A stretch of DNA of 64,000 nt from Anodontia alba (GCA_964016985.1 OZ024827.1:113261953-113325952); one strand, 5' to 3'; counted from the stretch's first letter, positions 29,001 through 40,719 are shown. Translations and numbers: made by a program. Notes: generated by a model from the sequence alone, not told the origin.

Positions 29001-31902
29001 AATCCGGGTGTGCTAATGTTGGAGCTTCACATAACTTTTTCTTAAGTGTTCCAAATGCTCTGTCGCATTCCTCTGTCCAGTAAAATTTCTGTCCCTTTTC
29101 TGTTAGCCGATGTAATGGTTTGGCGATTTTAGCGAAGTCAGATATGAACCTTCGATAGTAACTGCAGAGGCCAATAAATGCTCGTATATCAGTCACGTTA
29201 TTTGGCTTTGGCCAATCTTTGACTGCCTTAATTTTTTTTGGGTCTGTTTTAATTCCTGATGCCGATATTATATGACCTAGATATTCTACTTCCTTTTTGA
29301 ACAGCTGGCATTTACTGGGTTTAAGCTTAAGTCCAGCTTCTTGCAGCTTCCTTAGAACAGTATCTAAATTTTCCAACATGCCTTCGAATGTTTTTCCATG
29401 AACTATGATATCATCTAGGTAAATTAAGCAAATCTGCCAGTTCAGTCCGGCTAGGACAATTTCCATAAGTCGCTCGAAAGTTGCCGGAGCGTTGCAGAGT
29501 CCAAAAGGCATGACTTTAAATTCAAATAAGCCACGTCGCGATGTAAATGCAGTCTTTTCTCTGTCTACTTTATCAACCTCTACCTGCCAGTAGCCTGAAT
29601 TTAGGTCCAGACAAGAAAACCACTGAGCTCCACCTAACTGCTCTAGGGAATCATCAATTCTAGGAATAGGGTAGGAATCTTTCACTGTCACATCATTTAG
29701 CTTTCTATAATCAATACAAAAGCGTTTGCTGCCGTCTTTCTTTGAAACCATGACAATACTACTGGCCCAAGGGCTCTTCGAAGGTTGAATCACATCTCGT
29801 TCTAACATCTCATCTATTTGCTTATCAATTTCATCATTCAAGTGCACTGGGGCCCTCCGTAGTGGCTGCTTGATTGGGTGAGCATCTGGTGTGTTAATCT
29901 TATGCCTAACTATGCCTGTTCTACCAAGGTCAGCATCAGACTTTGAAAATATTGTTGAATATTTTCTCAACAGCTTTGCTACTCCCTCACATTGTGCTTT
30001 ATTCATTCCAGATACTGTACGCTCATATAACTCTATCAAATGATCTGGAACATTTGCTACTTTTGCTGGTTTAGTACAATGGCTTTTTACTTCACTCACA
30101 GGACTTAAAATTGCTAAATTTGTTCCAGCTCTTATTTTCTGTGGCTCATCGGTAATGTTCATTATTCGCAAAGGGACACTTGCATTACCCTGTACAAGTG
30201 CTCTAGCCACTAATCCTGTATTCTCTTTCTTAACATCAGCCGGTTCTATTATGAATAAATCAGTTACATTTCCAGGCATGTCGACTACCTTGCCACTTAT
30301 AATCTTTTCTGAAGCGGCTGGAATTTCTTCATCATTTTTGGCTATTATCCGATGGCAGCCTATCTTTCCCATACAGTTCAAATCAAATTTCTTTCCTCTT
30401 ATAAACAGTGCACTTTTCATCACATCCACAGTGCAGCTGTGCCTTTTCATAAAATCAAGCCCCATTAACATATCATTCTCAATATCTGCCACAATTACAT
30501 CAGACGCATAACTACTCTTCCCTATTTTCAGTGTAATGCTTATTTTGCCCTTCACATCAAGAGCAGTACCAGATGCCGTTATTATTGTTTTGTCATAATC
30601 CTGTAACACTCTATCTTTACCAAGATCAAAATTTTCCCACACTCTAGTGGACAATACTGAAAGGGACGCACCTGTGTCGACTAGACAGTTTAAGATCTGT
30701 CCATTTAGATTAACATGAATATAAAGTCCAGGCCCAATCATGTTGGCAGCAGAATGGTCTTCCCTTTCATCTTTCTTGTCTTTATTTAAATCTCGCCTAA
30801 AAGGCCTTCTGTCTTTCACTCTCGGGCAGTTTGTACGCATATGAAATTTTGAACCACACTCAAAGCATCTTCTATCGTTGGGCTGCGTATAAGGCTTCTG
30901 CTGTCCACTGCTGCTCGTGCTTGAAAACTTTTTAAGTTCCCTCTCAAGCTTCTCAACTGTTGATTTTAACTTCTTTAATTCGTCGTATTGCATACTACTG
31001 TGGTCTTCCTTACATACAGATGTAGATGTGGTACTTAGAATACCCTGATTTTCCCATCTTGACTTTTCGGCCTTGTGAAAAGCTTCCAGCTCAACTGCGT
31101 GTCTTACAGCGTCATTTAAATTTGTAGGTCGAGCTTGTTTTATTCTCAACCGCATATCAACGCTTATCAGCGAATCAATAAATTGATCCTTTGCAAGCGT
31201 TTCCTTCAATTCTGCCGCAGCTGTAGGATACGCTAGATTTGTCAGCCTTCTTATATCCTGCGCTAACTCAGATAAACTTTCCATAGCTTTCTGTCTTCTT
31301 TCCTTTAGCTGTGTACGATATAAATCTGCCTGATTTGGAGGGGAGAAACGCTCTTCCAGAGCCTTAACCAGTGCACCATAGTCTTTTGAATTGGTACACA
31401 AGTTTCCCATCACTCCCTGTGCTTGTCCTCTTAAGGACACAGCCAGATACAAACCTTTCTCAAGATATGACCACTTATTAATTTCTGCACATGTCTCAAA
31501 ATGAGCCTTATAATCCAGCCATGAGGTCGAACCATCATAAGTTGCAGCCTTAACCTTCGTAGACAGCTTCGTTGAAGGGTTATGCTCTGGCTGATTTGGC
31601 ACTGGCTGACTATCGAACCAATGGAATTCGTGTTCATTCTTTGTTCTTTCTACACTTCTGCCTGGGGTTTTGCAAGGTGTTTCTACTTCGCCTTCTTCCT
31701 TCTTTATAGGATTGAATCCTATCGACTGTGGCACCATGGGAATGTGAAGACTATCAACACGACGTTGTAATTCCCTTATTTCAGTCTGCATCTCTGTTTT
31801 TTCGCGAACTCTCATCTCTCTTAAAAATCTATTTTCATCCTGCAGTTGCTCTATCTCTTGCCTCAACAATTCTAGCTCCGGTTCACAATAATTTCTATCC
31901 AT
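26068..31902 (-). CDS. Ty3/gypsy Gag-Pol polyprotein with C-terminal zinc fingers
   Basis: A single uninterrupted frame of 1,944 codons from the ATG at 31902. The frame is open up to the primer site, but no ATG precedes this one. Order of domains: coiled coil 8-52; Gag capsid about 115-280; CCHC zinc knuckle 346-359 (CFECGSKFHMRTNC); protease with DTG at 409-411; reverse transcriptase about 690-880 with YLDD at 828-831; RNase H about 970-1090 with DTD at 975-977; integrase HHCC region about 1211-1251; DDE core D1280, D1340, E1376; GPY/F module with GPY at 1517-1519. After that comes a non-chromodomain extension: a C2HC finger 1630-1650 and a C2H2 finger 1657-1679, an acidic region, and a basic tail rich in K/R. 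Gag and Pol are fused without a frameshift. Confidence 0.95.
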   Translation of the reverse strand: MDRNYCEPELELLRQEIEQLQDENRFLREMRVREKTEMQTEIRELQRRVDSLHIPMVPQSIGFNPIKKEEGEVETPCKTPGRSVERTKNEHEFHWFDSQPVPNQPEHNPSTKLSTKVKAATYDGSTSWLDYKAHFETCAEINKWSYLEKGLYLAVSLRGQAQGVMGNLCTNSKDYGALVKALEERFSPPNQADLYRTQLKERRQKAMESLSELAQDIRRLTNLAYPTAAAELKETLAKDQFIDSLISVDMRLRIKQARPTNLNDAVRHAVELEAFHKAEKSRWENQGILSTTSTSVCKEDHSSMQYDELKKLKSTVEKLERELKKFSSTSSSGQQKPYTQPNDRRCFECGSKFHMRTNCPRVKDRRPFRRDLNKDKKDEREDHSAANMIGPGLYIHVNLNGQILNCLVDTGASLSVLSTRVWENFDLGKDRVLQDYDKTIITASGTALDVKGKISITLKIGKSSYASDVIVADIENDMLMGLDFMKRHSCTVDVMKSALFIRGKKFDLNCMGKIGCHRIIAKNDEEIPAASEKIISGKVVDMPGNVTDLFIIEPADVKKENTGLVARALVQGNASVPLRIMNITDEPQKIRAGTNLAILSPVSEVKSHCTKPAKVANVPDHLIELYERTVSGMNKAQCEGVAKLLRKYSTIFSKSDADLGRTGIVRHKINTPDAHPIKQPLRRAPVHLNDEIDKQIDEMLERDVIQPSKSPWASSIVMVSKKDGSKRFCIDYRKLNDVTVKDSYPIPRIDDSLEQLGGAQWFSCLDLNSGYWQVEVDKVDREKTAFTSRRGLFEFKVMPFGLCNAPATFERLMEIVLAGLNWQICLIYLDDIIVHGKTFEGMLENLDTVLRKLQEAGLKLKPSKCQLFKKEVEYLGHIISASGIKTDPKKIKAVKDWPKPNNVTDIRAFIGLCSYYRRFISDFAKIAKPLHRLTEKGQKFYWTEECDRAFGTLKKKLCEAPTLAHPDFKEEFILDTDASDFAIGAVLSQKLDGRERVIAFASKTLAKSERKYCVTRKELYALVHFVKYFRHYLYGKKFTIRTDHGSLRWLMQYKNPEGQVARWLEILSSFDMKIIHRPGKAHKNADGMSRIRCHQCGMARDENQDDCELDSRKVDKIAQLSECQVIDLKTAQDDDKDISRIRNWVESGKKPDRKYIDGEGYFVKSILSQWERLKVEKGILMRRWDVLETDEVCWQGVIPLKHRRVVLKYSHDIKASGHLGIKKTLGKIRQNYYWPGLQNDVKAYINGCDFCARRKEPLKTKKAPMEMTKSGFPMERLAIDILGELPVTERGNKYILVIGDYFTKWTECHPMSNMEASTVASILVEQVISRFGVPYSIHSDQGRQFESRLFAEMCKLLQITKTRTTAYHPKSDGMVERFNKTLVTMLSAYVNENHTDWDENLQYVMMAYRSAEHETTGVTPNMCMLGRETTCPLDLMYEMLPAIKSIPLNEWVWKLQEKLELAHNLVRENTITSMKRQKRYHDENLSYETYEVGEKVYVLFPVRKVGCTPKFTSYWRGPYQILDKLSGSLYKVNCGRHNNIQVVHCDRLRKAKTQILAGEDEEEVLVEDRASKAPVVVVDNNYEYEIDIGREKRVRRRPEWMKDYILSVFRSEMVNTKKTIRKPEKPGFICGTCKETFQDRNDFKYHMLTCTMKEHGCSTCKKTFNKRFYYEQHMRKKHNQGESNETPSTFEWTDLGNDDKQRKNKIGEQIVQRGAELGDSKEKIEKEPSAEDFILDERDSSIASESDTESNDSRWSDPDIELAEEVEDKNEILLKEQLTYKANEDKAECLEEAKSERKSDAIKERNHPGVKSNEKTTDISESDVRQIRDIYSGRIQHKPTRPAPVVAPIKRKSPLELRSVANKLQKKDDAKTEKVQTASMVEKALHGDTHKTDIVISENVTEANEINEDDIDEIQIVMKPGARKRLKLKIPGVGQLKLDLKMEK

Positions 31903-31946
31903 GCTTAAGTGAGGTGGGCCTCGGCAATGGAGGTTTTGTCGATTAG

Positions 31947-31964
31947 ATCCCACCGCTGCCACCA
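31947..31964 (-). promoter_or_regulatory. Primer binding site, tRNA-Leu
   Basis: Plus-strand ATCCCACCGCTGCCACCA equals the 3' end of animal tRNA-Leu (AAG/UAG type) including CCA, all 18 bases as I recall the tRNA. It lies two bases inside the 5' LTR. Confidence 0.85.
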
Positions 31965-31966
31965 AA

Positions 31967-33255
31967 TGTAACGAACTTTTCCGAGCGGTTGGAAGCTTAG
32001 CTTCTTAATAGTGGTGTCTCCTGGACACAGTAATATATATATAAATTTTTCGCAGGGCTTTGCAGCCAATGATTTGTTTAGTATACGTCCAACAAGCAAT
32101 AATTATAAATTTTAATTAATAATACGATTTCTAAATGATTTAGTTAAAATGATCAAACTGGAATTATTGAAATCAAGTACAATAGCTTACTTAGCTCAAA
32201 GAAAATTATAACACACTAAACATACAGATGAGTCAGTCTCTCTTAGTCAGCTCTATATTGAATCTAATCTAACCCAGCTAGAATAAATCTTCCTTCACTT
32301 CTACTAAGTACCTCTGAGACTCAGTACCTCGCCTACACTACTAGCAATTATAGAACTCTTTAGGTAATATACCTATAACTCCCTACTTAGACTTCGTACG
32401 TCTCTCAGACCACTAGCTATTATAAAACTCCTTATGAAGTATATCTTCAACTCAACACTGCAAACTACCTCATACGTTTCGCTTGGCAAGCTACAGTGAC
32501 TAGGACTCGGGAAGCACGGCACTCTCCGATCCCTTGCGAGCATGGAGAGATCACCTTATTTCCCAGCAGTCTAAGTCAACTGTTCAGCTTTTATGCAGTC
32601 AAGTAGCTACCTTCCGATCCCAACAGGGCATGGTACAGTAGCTACGATGTTGTCTCTCTGATGGCAAGGCACTCACTAATCTTTAGCGTTATGCGAAATG
32701 CTTATATACTACTGCTGACGTCAGCAATCCCACTAACCAATCATATTTGAGCATTTACCATTTCGATTGGGCGAGTTTATCTTGTTATATTTCTTTGCAT
32801 TCTGATCGAAAAATGGGTAAGTCAGGTTGTACATACAGACTTAGGCTGCGCATATGCGTATTCAACTATTCATAGCAACTATATCCCAATTTTCATTATA
32901 AATTATGTAAAATGCAGGTATTTGCACTGTACATGACGCATTTCCTGGATTTGATGACCAGTATTTGTTTATATACACTATATATGTGTTTCTTGTAAAC
33001 AAACCATTTTGCAGACAAACGGACCTGTCGACGGACAGACGGACGCTAGGGCAGATGGACAGACTTATTTTTACATGAAGAAAGGCATAGAAACATGCTT
33101 ACCAAATGAAATATTCCACAATTCACATATTAATTGTGAATTTATAATTAATTATTAATAACGGCAGACAACTCTGGTAAGAAGGTATACCTGCAAATGC
33201 AGGGTTATGACTAAAGGCTTTTAACCTCTAAACTTAAAAGCTTTATTTTGTCACA
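31967..33255 (-). repeat. 5' LTR of the Ty3/gypsy element (1,289 bp)
   Basis: Same length and sequence as the 3' LTR apart from two substitutions seen by eye. This copy would carry the promoter for the element. Confidence 0.95.
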
Positions 33256-33259
33256 CTCT

Positions 33260-33650
33260 ATAACAAATGGTAATACAAAAATGCAATTCAGACATCCTTT
33301 AACTCTGAAATGATCCTGTTCAAAGTGTATCTTTACTGGCATTAAAATGAAAGCATTCCATTGTCGAATCAGCTAATACTAGCCCATGATTCCCCCATCT
33401 AGTGATCTGCTATAGTCAAAATGTTTATAAAGAACTAACAGAATAACTGTTACTGTCAAGAAACAAAGTCCGTGACACCTATTATGTGTGTACACTTGGG
33501 ATGTAAAGTGACAGTTCAGAGTGAACTAAAACTCGAGAAGTAATTGGAGTCATTCAGGTTAGTTCAATGAATCTTGGTACATATGCCAGCATATGCGGTA
33601 TGAGCGTCATAAGTGTACATGCATTTGTTGAAGCTAAACGACTCGCTAGC
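33260..33650. other. Intergenic, nothing recognised
   Basis: No exon or repeat boundary seen. Confidence 0.4.
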
Positions 33651-33654
33651 TGTT

Positions 33655-33845
33655 TGAAAAAACAAAAAAACAAAAAACAAACAAAAAAACAACAACAACA
33701 AAACAAACAATCCCCCTCCCTAAAAAACCCCCAAAAAACAACAACAAAAAACAACAACAAAAAAACAAACAACAACAAAAAACAAAAAACAAAAACACAC
33801 ACACACACACAACAAACAAACAAACAAGAAAGCAACAAACAAACT
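33655..33845. repeat. A/C-rich low-complexity tract
   Basis: (CAA)n/(CAAA)n with a short (CA)n at about 33795-33810; the long Lys/Asn/Thr-rich frame is an artefact. Confidence 0.9.
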
Positions 33846-34021
33846 TATACTTTCTTACTTGGTTGGGCCCCTGAAAAGCACTCTGCAGACTTTCGATTGA
33901 TCGGAAACACGCAGCTGTTTATAGTTACAAAAATGGACATGACAAAAAGATCTGGCACATGAGTTTCAAGGGTACCATTCCCGGACATGATAGTCCGTCT
34001 CCAATTAAACAGTTCATGAAA

Positions 34022-34260
34022 GATTTCATACCTTGAAAGACCTACGTGCAAGGACACTCTGAGAATACGTTAGATGTCTAGGCTGGTTTCCCACCTGTGT
34101 GTAGAAATGTGTATTCCGTCATTGAGAAAGATAAAAGAGATTTATAACTTACATTACAGAACTTTGTTTTTCATTACACCGACTATTACTTTTTTTTTAC
34201 TCAAAAGTTAAAAAGAATTTGCATTAATTACATAGGATATGTATAGAAAATGTATCATTT
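34022..34260 (+). repeat. Dispersed ~240-bp repeat, copy 1
   Basis: 'GACCTACGTGCAAGGACAC', then 'GGCTGGTTTCCCACCTGTGT' and 'GTATCATTTAAGATACTA' recur with changes at 37047-37290. Copy 1 runs into the LINE fragment that follows. Family unknown. Confidence 0.6.
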
Positions 34261-35270
34261 AAGATACTAACAAGTTAGAGCAAGTGCAGTTGAATGCGGC
34301 TCTTATAATTACCGGACTCCTTGTATTCTCTTCATTTAGATCACCATATGTAGAAACCGTTTGGGAAACGCTAGCTGAAAGAAGGAAAACAAAAAAGTTA
34401 ATTCTTATGTACAGAATAATCAAACACGAAACTCCTAGTTATTTGAATGACCTGCTTCCAAGCTTGGTAAATGATGTAAGTAATTACAATTTTAGAAACA
34501 ATACCAATTACGATTGACCTTTCTGTAGGTTATGCTCGTATGAAACGTCTTATTTTCCATTCACCCTGAAACTATGGAATGATCTTAACACTTAAACTCG
34601 TAATATCCCTACATTATTACAATTCAAATCATCTATATGCCATCAGCCACCAAGAGTATGTGAACACTTATCAGTCAGCGAAAGGAAATACAATATTATT
34701 TTAACAAGGATAAGACATAGGTGTAGCAGTTTAAACGCAGATCTTTTCTACGTTAACATAGTTCCTTATTCATATTGTAGTTGTGGTGTATTAGTCGAAA
34801 ACGCCGAACACTATCTCTTTGAATGCACCTTTACAACACCCAAAGACGAAGATTATTGCAAACAATACATCAAACTCAAACTATTCCTACTGTAAACTTT
34901 GATCTCTTAACAAACGCAGTACCTACACGACTTTGAAACAAACAAATTATACAAGCAGTTTTAAAATTCATAAAAGATACTAAAATATTTGACTAATTAT
35001 CCAATCGCGTTTACTAGACTTCCATACATTTCGTTTTTTTGCTCATGCTTAAAGCTAGCATAGCATATCGAAAAGATTGCACTGTCAAAGACCACAACCT
35101 GTTTACTAAATATGTTCTTTTTCTAACTTGTTATGTAAATGTTTGTTTTGCACCATTGTACCTTTAAATGAATGTATTTCATGCTGCAGGGAAAGGACCA
35201 TCTGATGTTATTATAACTTGTGTCCAATCCCTTTGTTTAAAATGCAATAAAATATGATTAATCTATCATT
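34261..35270 (+). pseudogene. 5'-truncated non-LTR retrotransposon (jockey/CR1-like) ORF2 C-terminus and 3' UTR
   Basis: The frame reads KLEQVQLNAALIITG, later WETLAERRKTKKLILMYRII, then ETPSYLNDLLPSLV and YNFRNNTN. This is the well-known region after the reverse transcriptase in jockey/CR1-type ORF2 proteins. A stop follows the NTNYD region and a frame disruption comes after it. Further on, the readable pieces RIRHRCSSLNADLF and CSCGVLVENAEHYLFEC end the protein with a Cys/His motif. About 370 bp of 3' UTR ends near GCAATAAAATATGATT. It lacks the endonuclease and reverse transcriptase core and is dead. Confidence 0.75.
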
Positions 35271-35289
35271 TAAGAAAAAAAGAAATTCT

Positions 35290-35400
35290 AGACGAAGAAG
35301 AAGAAGTTTTATTCAACATTCCAAAAGGCTGTGAAGCCCTTTAGGATGCAAATATATACATATAATGTGATGGTGTCACGTAAACGGACGAGCGTTGGGC
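35290..35400 (-). repeat. Possible LINE 3' tail with (CTT)n end
   Basis: On the minus strand GGAATGTTGAATAAAAC is followed by (TTC)n, a typical LINE 3' end. Only about 100 bp is present. Confidence 0.4.
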
Positions 35401-37046
35401 CGAAGAAGATGGACCAGACGCGATCACAAGCAATCAGAGGATAAACATAACACTTTATATATAAAAACAAGTATGTATTTAAAAAAAGTTACCCCCCCCC
35501 CTCCTCCCTAAAAGAAAAAGTAATTTTCAAAATTTCAGAAATTGAATGTCCAAGATGTTCCTGGTAGTTGTCATCTTTATAGTTTACAATATGCTGATAA
35601 AATTGAAAAGAAGAACTTCAAACGTATTTTTATTTTTCTGGTATGTAGTACTGGTACTGTTGATATAAACATGCTGCCATTCCTCGGGTACCATTTTGTA
35701 CTTGACTGGATTCAACTTCGAGAATAAACTTATTCAAATGATAGTTACATACACAGCGACGTATACATCAAATCATGGTTACATACACAGCGACGTATAC
35801 AGATACGTATATGGGACCATTGTCAGATCCCCGAAATACAGCACAACATAACGTCATTGAATGAAAATATTGTAGTGTGTACAGCTCTGCTGAACCGGGG
35901 GACCTTTATAGTAATGTGGTACATTTTGAAATACGTGTCCACAAGAAACCCGTGATTTTCAAGATCTAAAAATAATATTCACCCGTGATAGTCAAGATCT
36001 AAAATAACCTGTTCGATGATCTGAACGGTGCAAAATCTTACACAGCCCCTGCTCAAACTATGAAGCAAAAAACATTTTTCTCTCGGAACGCTACAAGACT
36101 GCAAAATTACGAAGGAAAATTGTCTCTCCATTCAGAAGAGAGCCTTGAGACAAAAATTAATCCCAGAACAGTGAAGATATTGATCACCAAACCTAGGATC
36201 ACTCGGAATATATAATGTTCTGATAACCGTTCAAATATATAGACGTAAATAATCAAATAAGCCCTCAGCATAATGTCTCGTGATTACCGTAATACCGTAA
36301 CTTAAAAGCTGAAGTGTACCTACTCTCTTAAAAAGTAAAACAATCATCATAATCAGCATTCCAGTTACAAATGCAAATAATCTAACATGGTTAATAAAAA
36401 TCAAAACAAACTTCTTTTTATACTATGTATATATAAAAATATATTCAAGATAAAACAGGGACGTGACAGAGGGCGATAACAATATGTGTGCATATGACCA
36501 TAGCATCCTTCTTACACACTGATATAACATCATAAATACATGTTATACATGAGGGAATTGTAAAGGCTGCGGACAAGATGTATATAATGTTTGAAGAAGC
36601 AGCACATCATAACAAATATTAAGCAAAGGCGATGTGAAATTAATCAATCAAAGATGTCAGTACCTATTAAACACCTATACCTAATACCTCCTCAGGCGTG
36701 TCTCATCTTTTTTGACTGGGTCTAAATTGTTAAAGATTTCAAATACTACCATTACTACAAAAAATTTTATAATAGTCTTAGCGTCTATTTAAGTGATATG
36801 ATTAAAATAATAATATTATAGATATAAAAGTAGAATCATTCAGTATATACGTAATAGTTTAAGCGTACACTATCACAAAATGTTTTCCTGATCATATATA
36901 TTGACGAAACATTAAAAAGTATTAAAAAGGAATTTCTGATAATATGTTTAGAAGACATAGAAACATCTCGTCCACTGCATGAGCATCAGGTTTAAGCCAA
37001 TTAGGTTGTTGTGTTTTGCATTAAATTGCCATCATAATTTAGACGT
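35400..37046. other. Intergenic, no gene recognised
   Basis: A short direct duplication (GTTACATACACAGCGACGT, two copies at about 35744-35790) is the only structure noted. Confidence 0.4.
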
Positions 37047-37290
37047 CGTTATACTTTGAAATACCTACGTGCAAGGATACTTTGAGACATACATGCATTT
37101 TAGCATGTCTGGGCTGGTTTTCCATCCGTGTACAGAATTGTTTATATCTGTAGTCGAGGAAGACATAATTAGAGTATAGCATAAAATAGTTTCATAACTT
37201 ATAACAATATAGTTACTTTTTTATTACAGTGAAGGTATCTTTCCCCAAATTCAGCTGAAATTTCTATCATGTAAAAATGTATTATTTAAG
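37047..37290 (+). repeat. Dispersed ~240-bp repeat, copy 2
   Basis: Matches 34022-34260 (CCTACGTGCAAGGATAC, GGCTGGTTTTCCATCCGTGT, ATGTATTATTTAAGA). Confidence 0.6.
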
Positions 37291-38327
37291 AATTTTATGG
37301 GGTTTTTTTTATATCAATACATATGTAAACACACATGCCTTATATCTACACAGGCTTAGCGGAGTTAAGCCGAAGATATTTCTCCTTTACAGACTGGGCC
37401 TTAGCTGTATAAGGGATTTGAAGTAGTCTTTATTGGGAGAACCACTATTTTACCAAGTAGAATTGTGTACTGAACATTATAAGTATATACATGCTTACCC
37501 ATTATTGTTATGTATAAATTTGCAATACCACAAGGTAACATTATTGCCCTGTATCACTTCAAATACTAATAATAATCAGAACGGAAGTGGTATACCAGTA
37601 CTTAATTAGTATCTTTAGTTTTATAAAACGGATATTACTTCGGATTATTTCTCTATTTTTAACAAATGATGTTAATGGTGTGTTAAAATTCTTCCAATTA
37701 AAGGTAGAATTTATTTTTACTTTTCGTTTTCAACATATAAACATGTTATTCAATAACAACATTAAATATTTTTAATTTATTCAACAAATGTAACGTACAC
37801 AAAAAAAATATGTATAAAAGTACAGTGTTTATACATTGCATTGCATAACCGATAACTATTGACTTTGTCCTATTTACCAAAAGCGGCGACTAGTACTTTC
37901 AATTTATATTAGAAGAGAAGAAGAAAGAAGCGTGGTTTTACTGACTATATTATTCATTGCGTAGTGACTCAGATACTGGTTGTTCAGAGGACTGATTTTT
38001 TTTATGTGGTGGGATCTGTGCTGGAAAAAAGAAATCGTTTCTCAAGAATGGTAGCAAACAGAATTAGTCCGGAAGTGTGTTTCTTGCAAAATTGAAAGAA
38101 AACTTGCAGGAGTTAATACTTTCTTCGTATTGTCTTCAATATACAGCTTGTAGCTGTCAAGAACATTACATAAGCATATTCTGTTCGTGTGTGGACTTAT
38201 ATAAATAATATTACTGTGTGACTCAATACTGTTGTCTGTTTGTGGAAAACTTTGTATAACGGCTAGTATGCAAGGAACTATTTATGGATAGGAGTTAGTA
38301 TATTTTAGCAGTATAACATGCAGTAGT
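37291..38327. other. Intergenic, no gene recognised
   Basis: No conserved exon, RNA gene or repeat end identified. Confidence 0.4.
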
Positions 38328-38437
38328 GCTAAACCTAAAGGTAACCCAACGTGCACTTGATGTGCATTTTAAATGTAGAGAAGTAATAGTACTTTGTGCA
38401 CTTGAAGTGCACTTTTTTGTTCACCTTTAGTCTTAGC
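38328..38437. mobile_element. 110-bp hairpin MITE
   Basis: Inverted ends GCTAAACCTAAAGGT / ACCTTTAGTCTTAGC, with inner inverted GTGCACTTGATGTGCA and TGTGCACTTGAAGTGCAC blocks. Confidence 0.65.
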
Positions 38438-38999
38438 ACAACTGTAGTATTTATCTTAACCACTAATCGTAGTTGTGTCAGATAATTGCAATGTTTCTGC
38501 TCATCAGTGTCACTGTTGTAAAACATAAATATCAGTTACATACAAATGACATAAATATTCGTCAAGATTTATTTTGGGAAAGTATACATTTATTTTGGGA
38601 TATGGGAGCTTGGACAAAATTTTATTTTGGGATATTTTCTAAAAATAATTAAGGAATATAGGGCATTGAGGGTTGTTTTATAAGAGATATGAAATATTTA
38701 TACACCACTCCCCCACACCCCCTAAACCAGCGTCTTATTTTGAATGTTTGTCAAGGAAGAGACATTATGTCAATAAGTTGCTTTCCTTATAATATTTGAA
38801 ACCATTCAAAAATGGGAAATAATTTACTCCCTGAACGCGCGAATTTATTCTTAAAGTGTAGTTACCAATGAGAAAGGATGCAAATAGTTCAATGTCTGAA
38901 TAATTTCAGTTTATGGTGTTTCCATTTCCCATTAAGCTTTAATAAATATTAAGGTCAATGTGTGTGTGTGTGTACTTTTTTTTATATGTAGCTCTCATC

Positions 39000-39190
39000 A
39001 CATAACGAAAACGTGCTTTGTCATTGCAGAGTCAACAGTGAACTACAAAGGCACGCCCCAGCGAACGCATGGCGTTTATACAACGTTTCATTACGTCGAT
39101 TCTATGTTCATGACGTTGCATCGACGTTAAAACGTCATGACGTTGTATCGACGATCACATGATGTTGTATAAGCGCTGCGTGCCCCCATC
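39000..39190. repeat. Inverted-repeat fragment with ACGTCATGACGTTG blocks
   Basis: Several copies of TGACGTTG(C/T)ATCGACG and inverses occur here. The end of the window (63911-63985) carries a similar short hairpin. Confidence 0.4.
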
Positions 39191-39284
39191 CCCATGGAGA
39201 TGTATATCCTAGAAAGGTACGTGTACCTCTTTTTTATTATATACAAAGTAATGACATATAGAGAATTATTAATGAAATAAAATG

Positions 39285-39645
39285 TATATTTCAAAAAAGT
39301 TATATTTTCACTAGTGAAAATATAAAACTTATATTTTCACTCCTCTGAGCAGTGAAAAATATAAGATCCGGAACTACTTTTTTTCTTATTTACATTAATG
39401 GTCAAAGGGAAGCAACTCAAATTTTGCAAGATTTGCAAGATTTGCATCTCTTCTATCGAAAGTGATATATATAATAAAAAGAAAATTCAAATGTTTGGAG
39501 TGAATATGACTTTTATTTCATCTCTTGAAGTGAAAAAATGTATATTTCATTCGTGCCTTCGGCACTCATAAAATATATATTTGTTCACCTCACTCGATGA
39601 AATAAAAGTCATATTCACTCCAAACATTTGAATATCCTCTATATA
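39285..39645. repeat. Foldback element with perfect 38-bp arms
   Basis: The arm at 39485-39522 (ATTCAAATGTTTGGAGTG and on) and its exact inverse at 39596-39633 enclose 73 bp. A smaller hairpin with TATATTTTCACT arms lies at 39300-39350. No coding potential. Confidence 0.75.
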
Positions 39646-39649
39646 CTAT

Positions 39650-40719
39650 TGTTAGCGGTGAAATCATTGTATATCTGGTGAAAATAAGAGGTATCAAGCA
39701 CCACTGGATGTTTCTGGTATAGTACGGAATTCTTTGCACAGCTTAACAGGTTGAACTTTGTCGTATAATTTCGACTATTTCAAGACAAGGTGTTTTTTGT
39801 TTTGTTTTTTTTATCCGGACCTGGGTGGTATTTTTTGGTATAGAAAATCTAATGTTTTATGCTGTCGTCCAATGTAATTTACTTTACTGTTTTGATCTGT
39901 GCAGTAATCCTATCGAAAGAACCCAAAACATAAAATATTTTACAAAATCTCTTCGAAGTGGTCACTACGGCTTTTTTACACTTCCACCATAATGGATTTT
40001 ATTTCAGAATGTTTCAATTGCTTCCGTAATTGGTGACGTCATGAAACGTCACTGCCCATGAGCATGTTCATCTAAATGGACAGCTTGGAGAACATAGACC
40101 CTGTGTGCGTTGCATGTTCTCAAGGCTTTGAACAACAAAAAAAAATAAGGGGTTAAAGCGGTTTGGGACAAATTGAGATATCGATGATGTCACAGTTTCA
40201 AGTATTTTGCTTGAGAATAGTATAAAACTACCAAAGAAAAGCTTTCTGTGTGACAAGTGCTACAAGGCACTTAGGAATGTAAAAAGGAACGAGAGACTTA
40301 TTAGGATAACAATCAGGCAAGATATGATGCAGTGGTGAATATTTGTTATATTTCCTGTAGTTATGTTAATCTTTTGTTTATTTTGCCTTGCAGTTCGTTT
40401 TTCATCTTACTAAAATTATTTCTTTTCAGGACACAACTTCATAGAAATCTGGACTCGGAATATCTTATCAAGATCGTCAATTCTGATTTCCTTTTAATTT
40501 TGCTAAGAGGTATGAGTAACATGCGATACATACATAATTACCTTTACCCACTACTGGTCCATTCCCTTGCAAATTTGTTACGACAGCGGCTATCGGTCTG
40601 TATTCTGTTGTGCTGGCTCGTGAAAATGACCGTGCCACTGTATCAACATTGTATCATAGATTTTTTTACGTGCTACTGTTTTTTTTTTCTTATCCATACA
40701 TATGGAACTCATCACCAAT
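39650..40719. other. Unassigned, long open frame without known domain
   Basis: A 147-codon plus-strand frame (40332-40775) is Leu/Phe-rich and overlaps the hairpin at 40720; I cannot assign it. Possibly remnants of an old transposon. Confidence 0.3.

Larger units (their letters stand above)
24408..33259 (-). mobile_element. Complete Ty3/gypsy LTR retrotransposon with 4-bp target duplications
   Basis: The element spans 24412-33255 and is flanked by CTCT on both sides (24408-24411 and 33256-33259). In transcription order (minus strand) it comprises 5' LTR, a 2-base spacer, a tRNA-Leu primer site, one gag-pol frame, a purine-rich tract and the 3' LTR. The two LTRs are the same length and differ at only two positions that I can see, so the insertion is recent. 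All catalytic motifs are present, so it may be competent. It sits upstream of and co-directional with the NRF gene. Confidence 0.95.
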
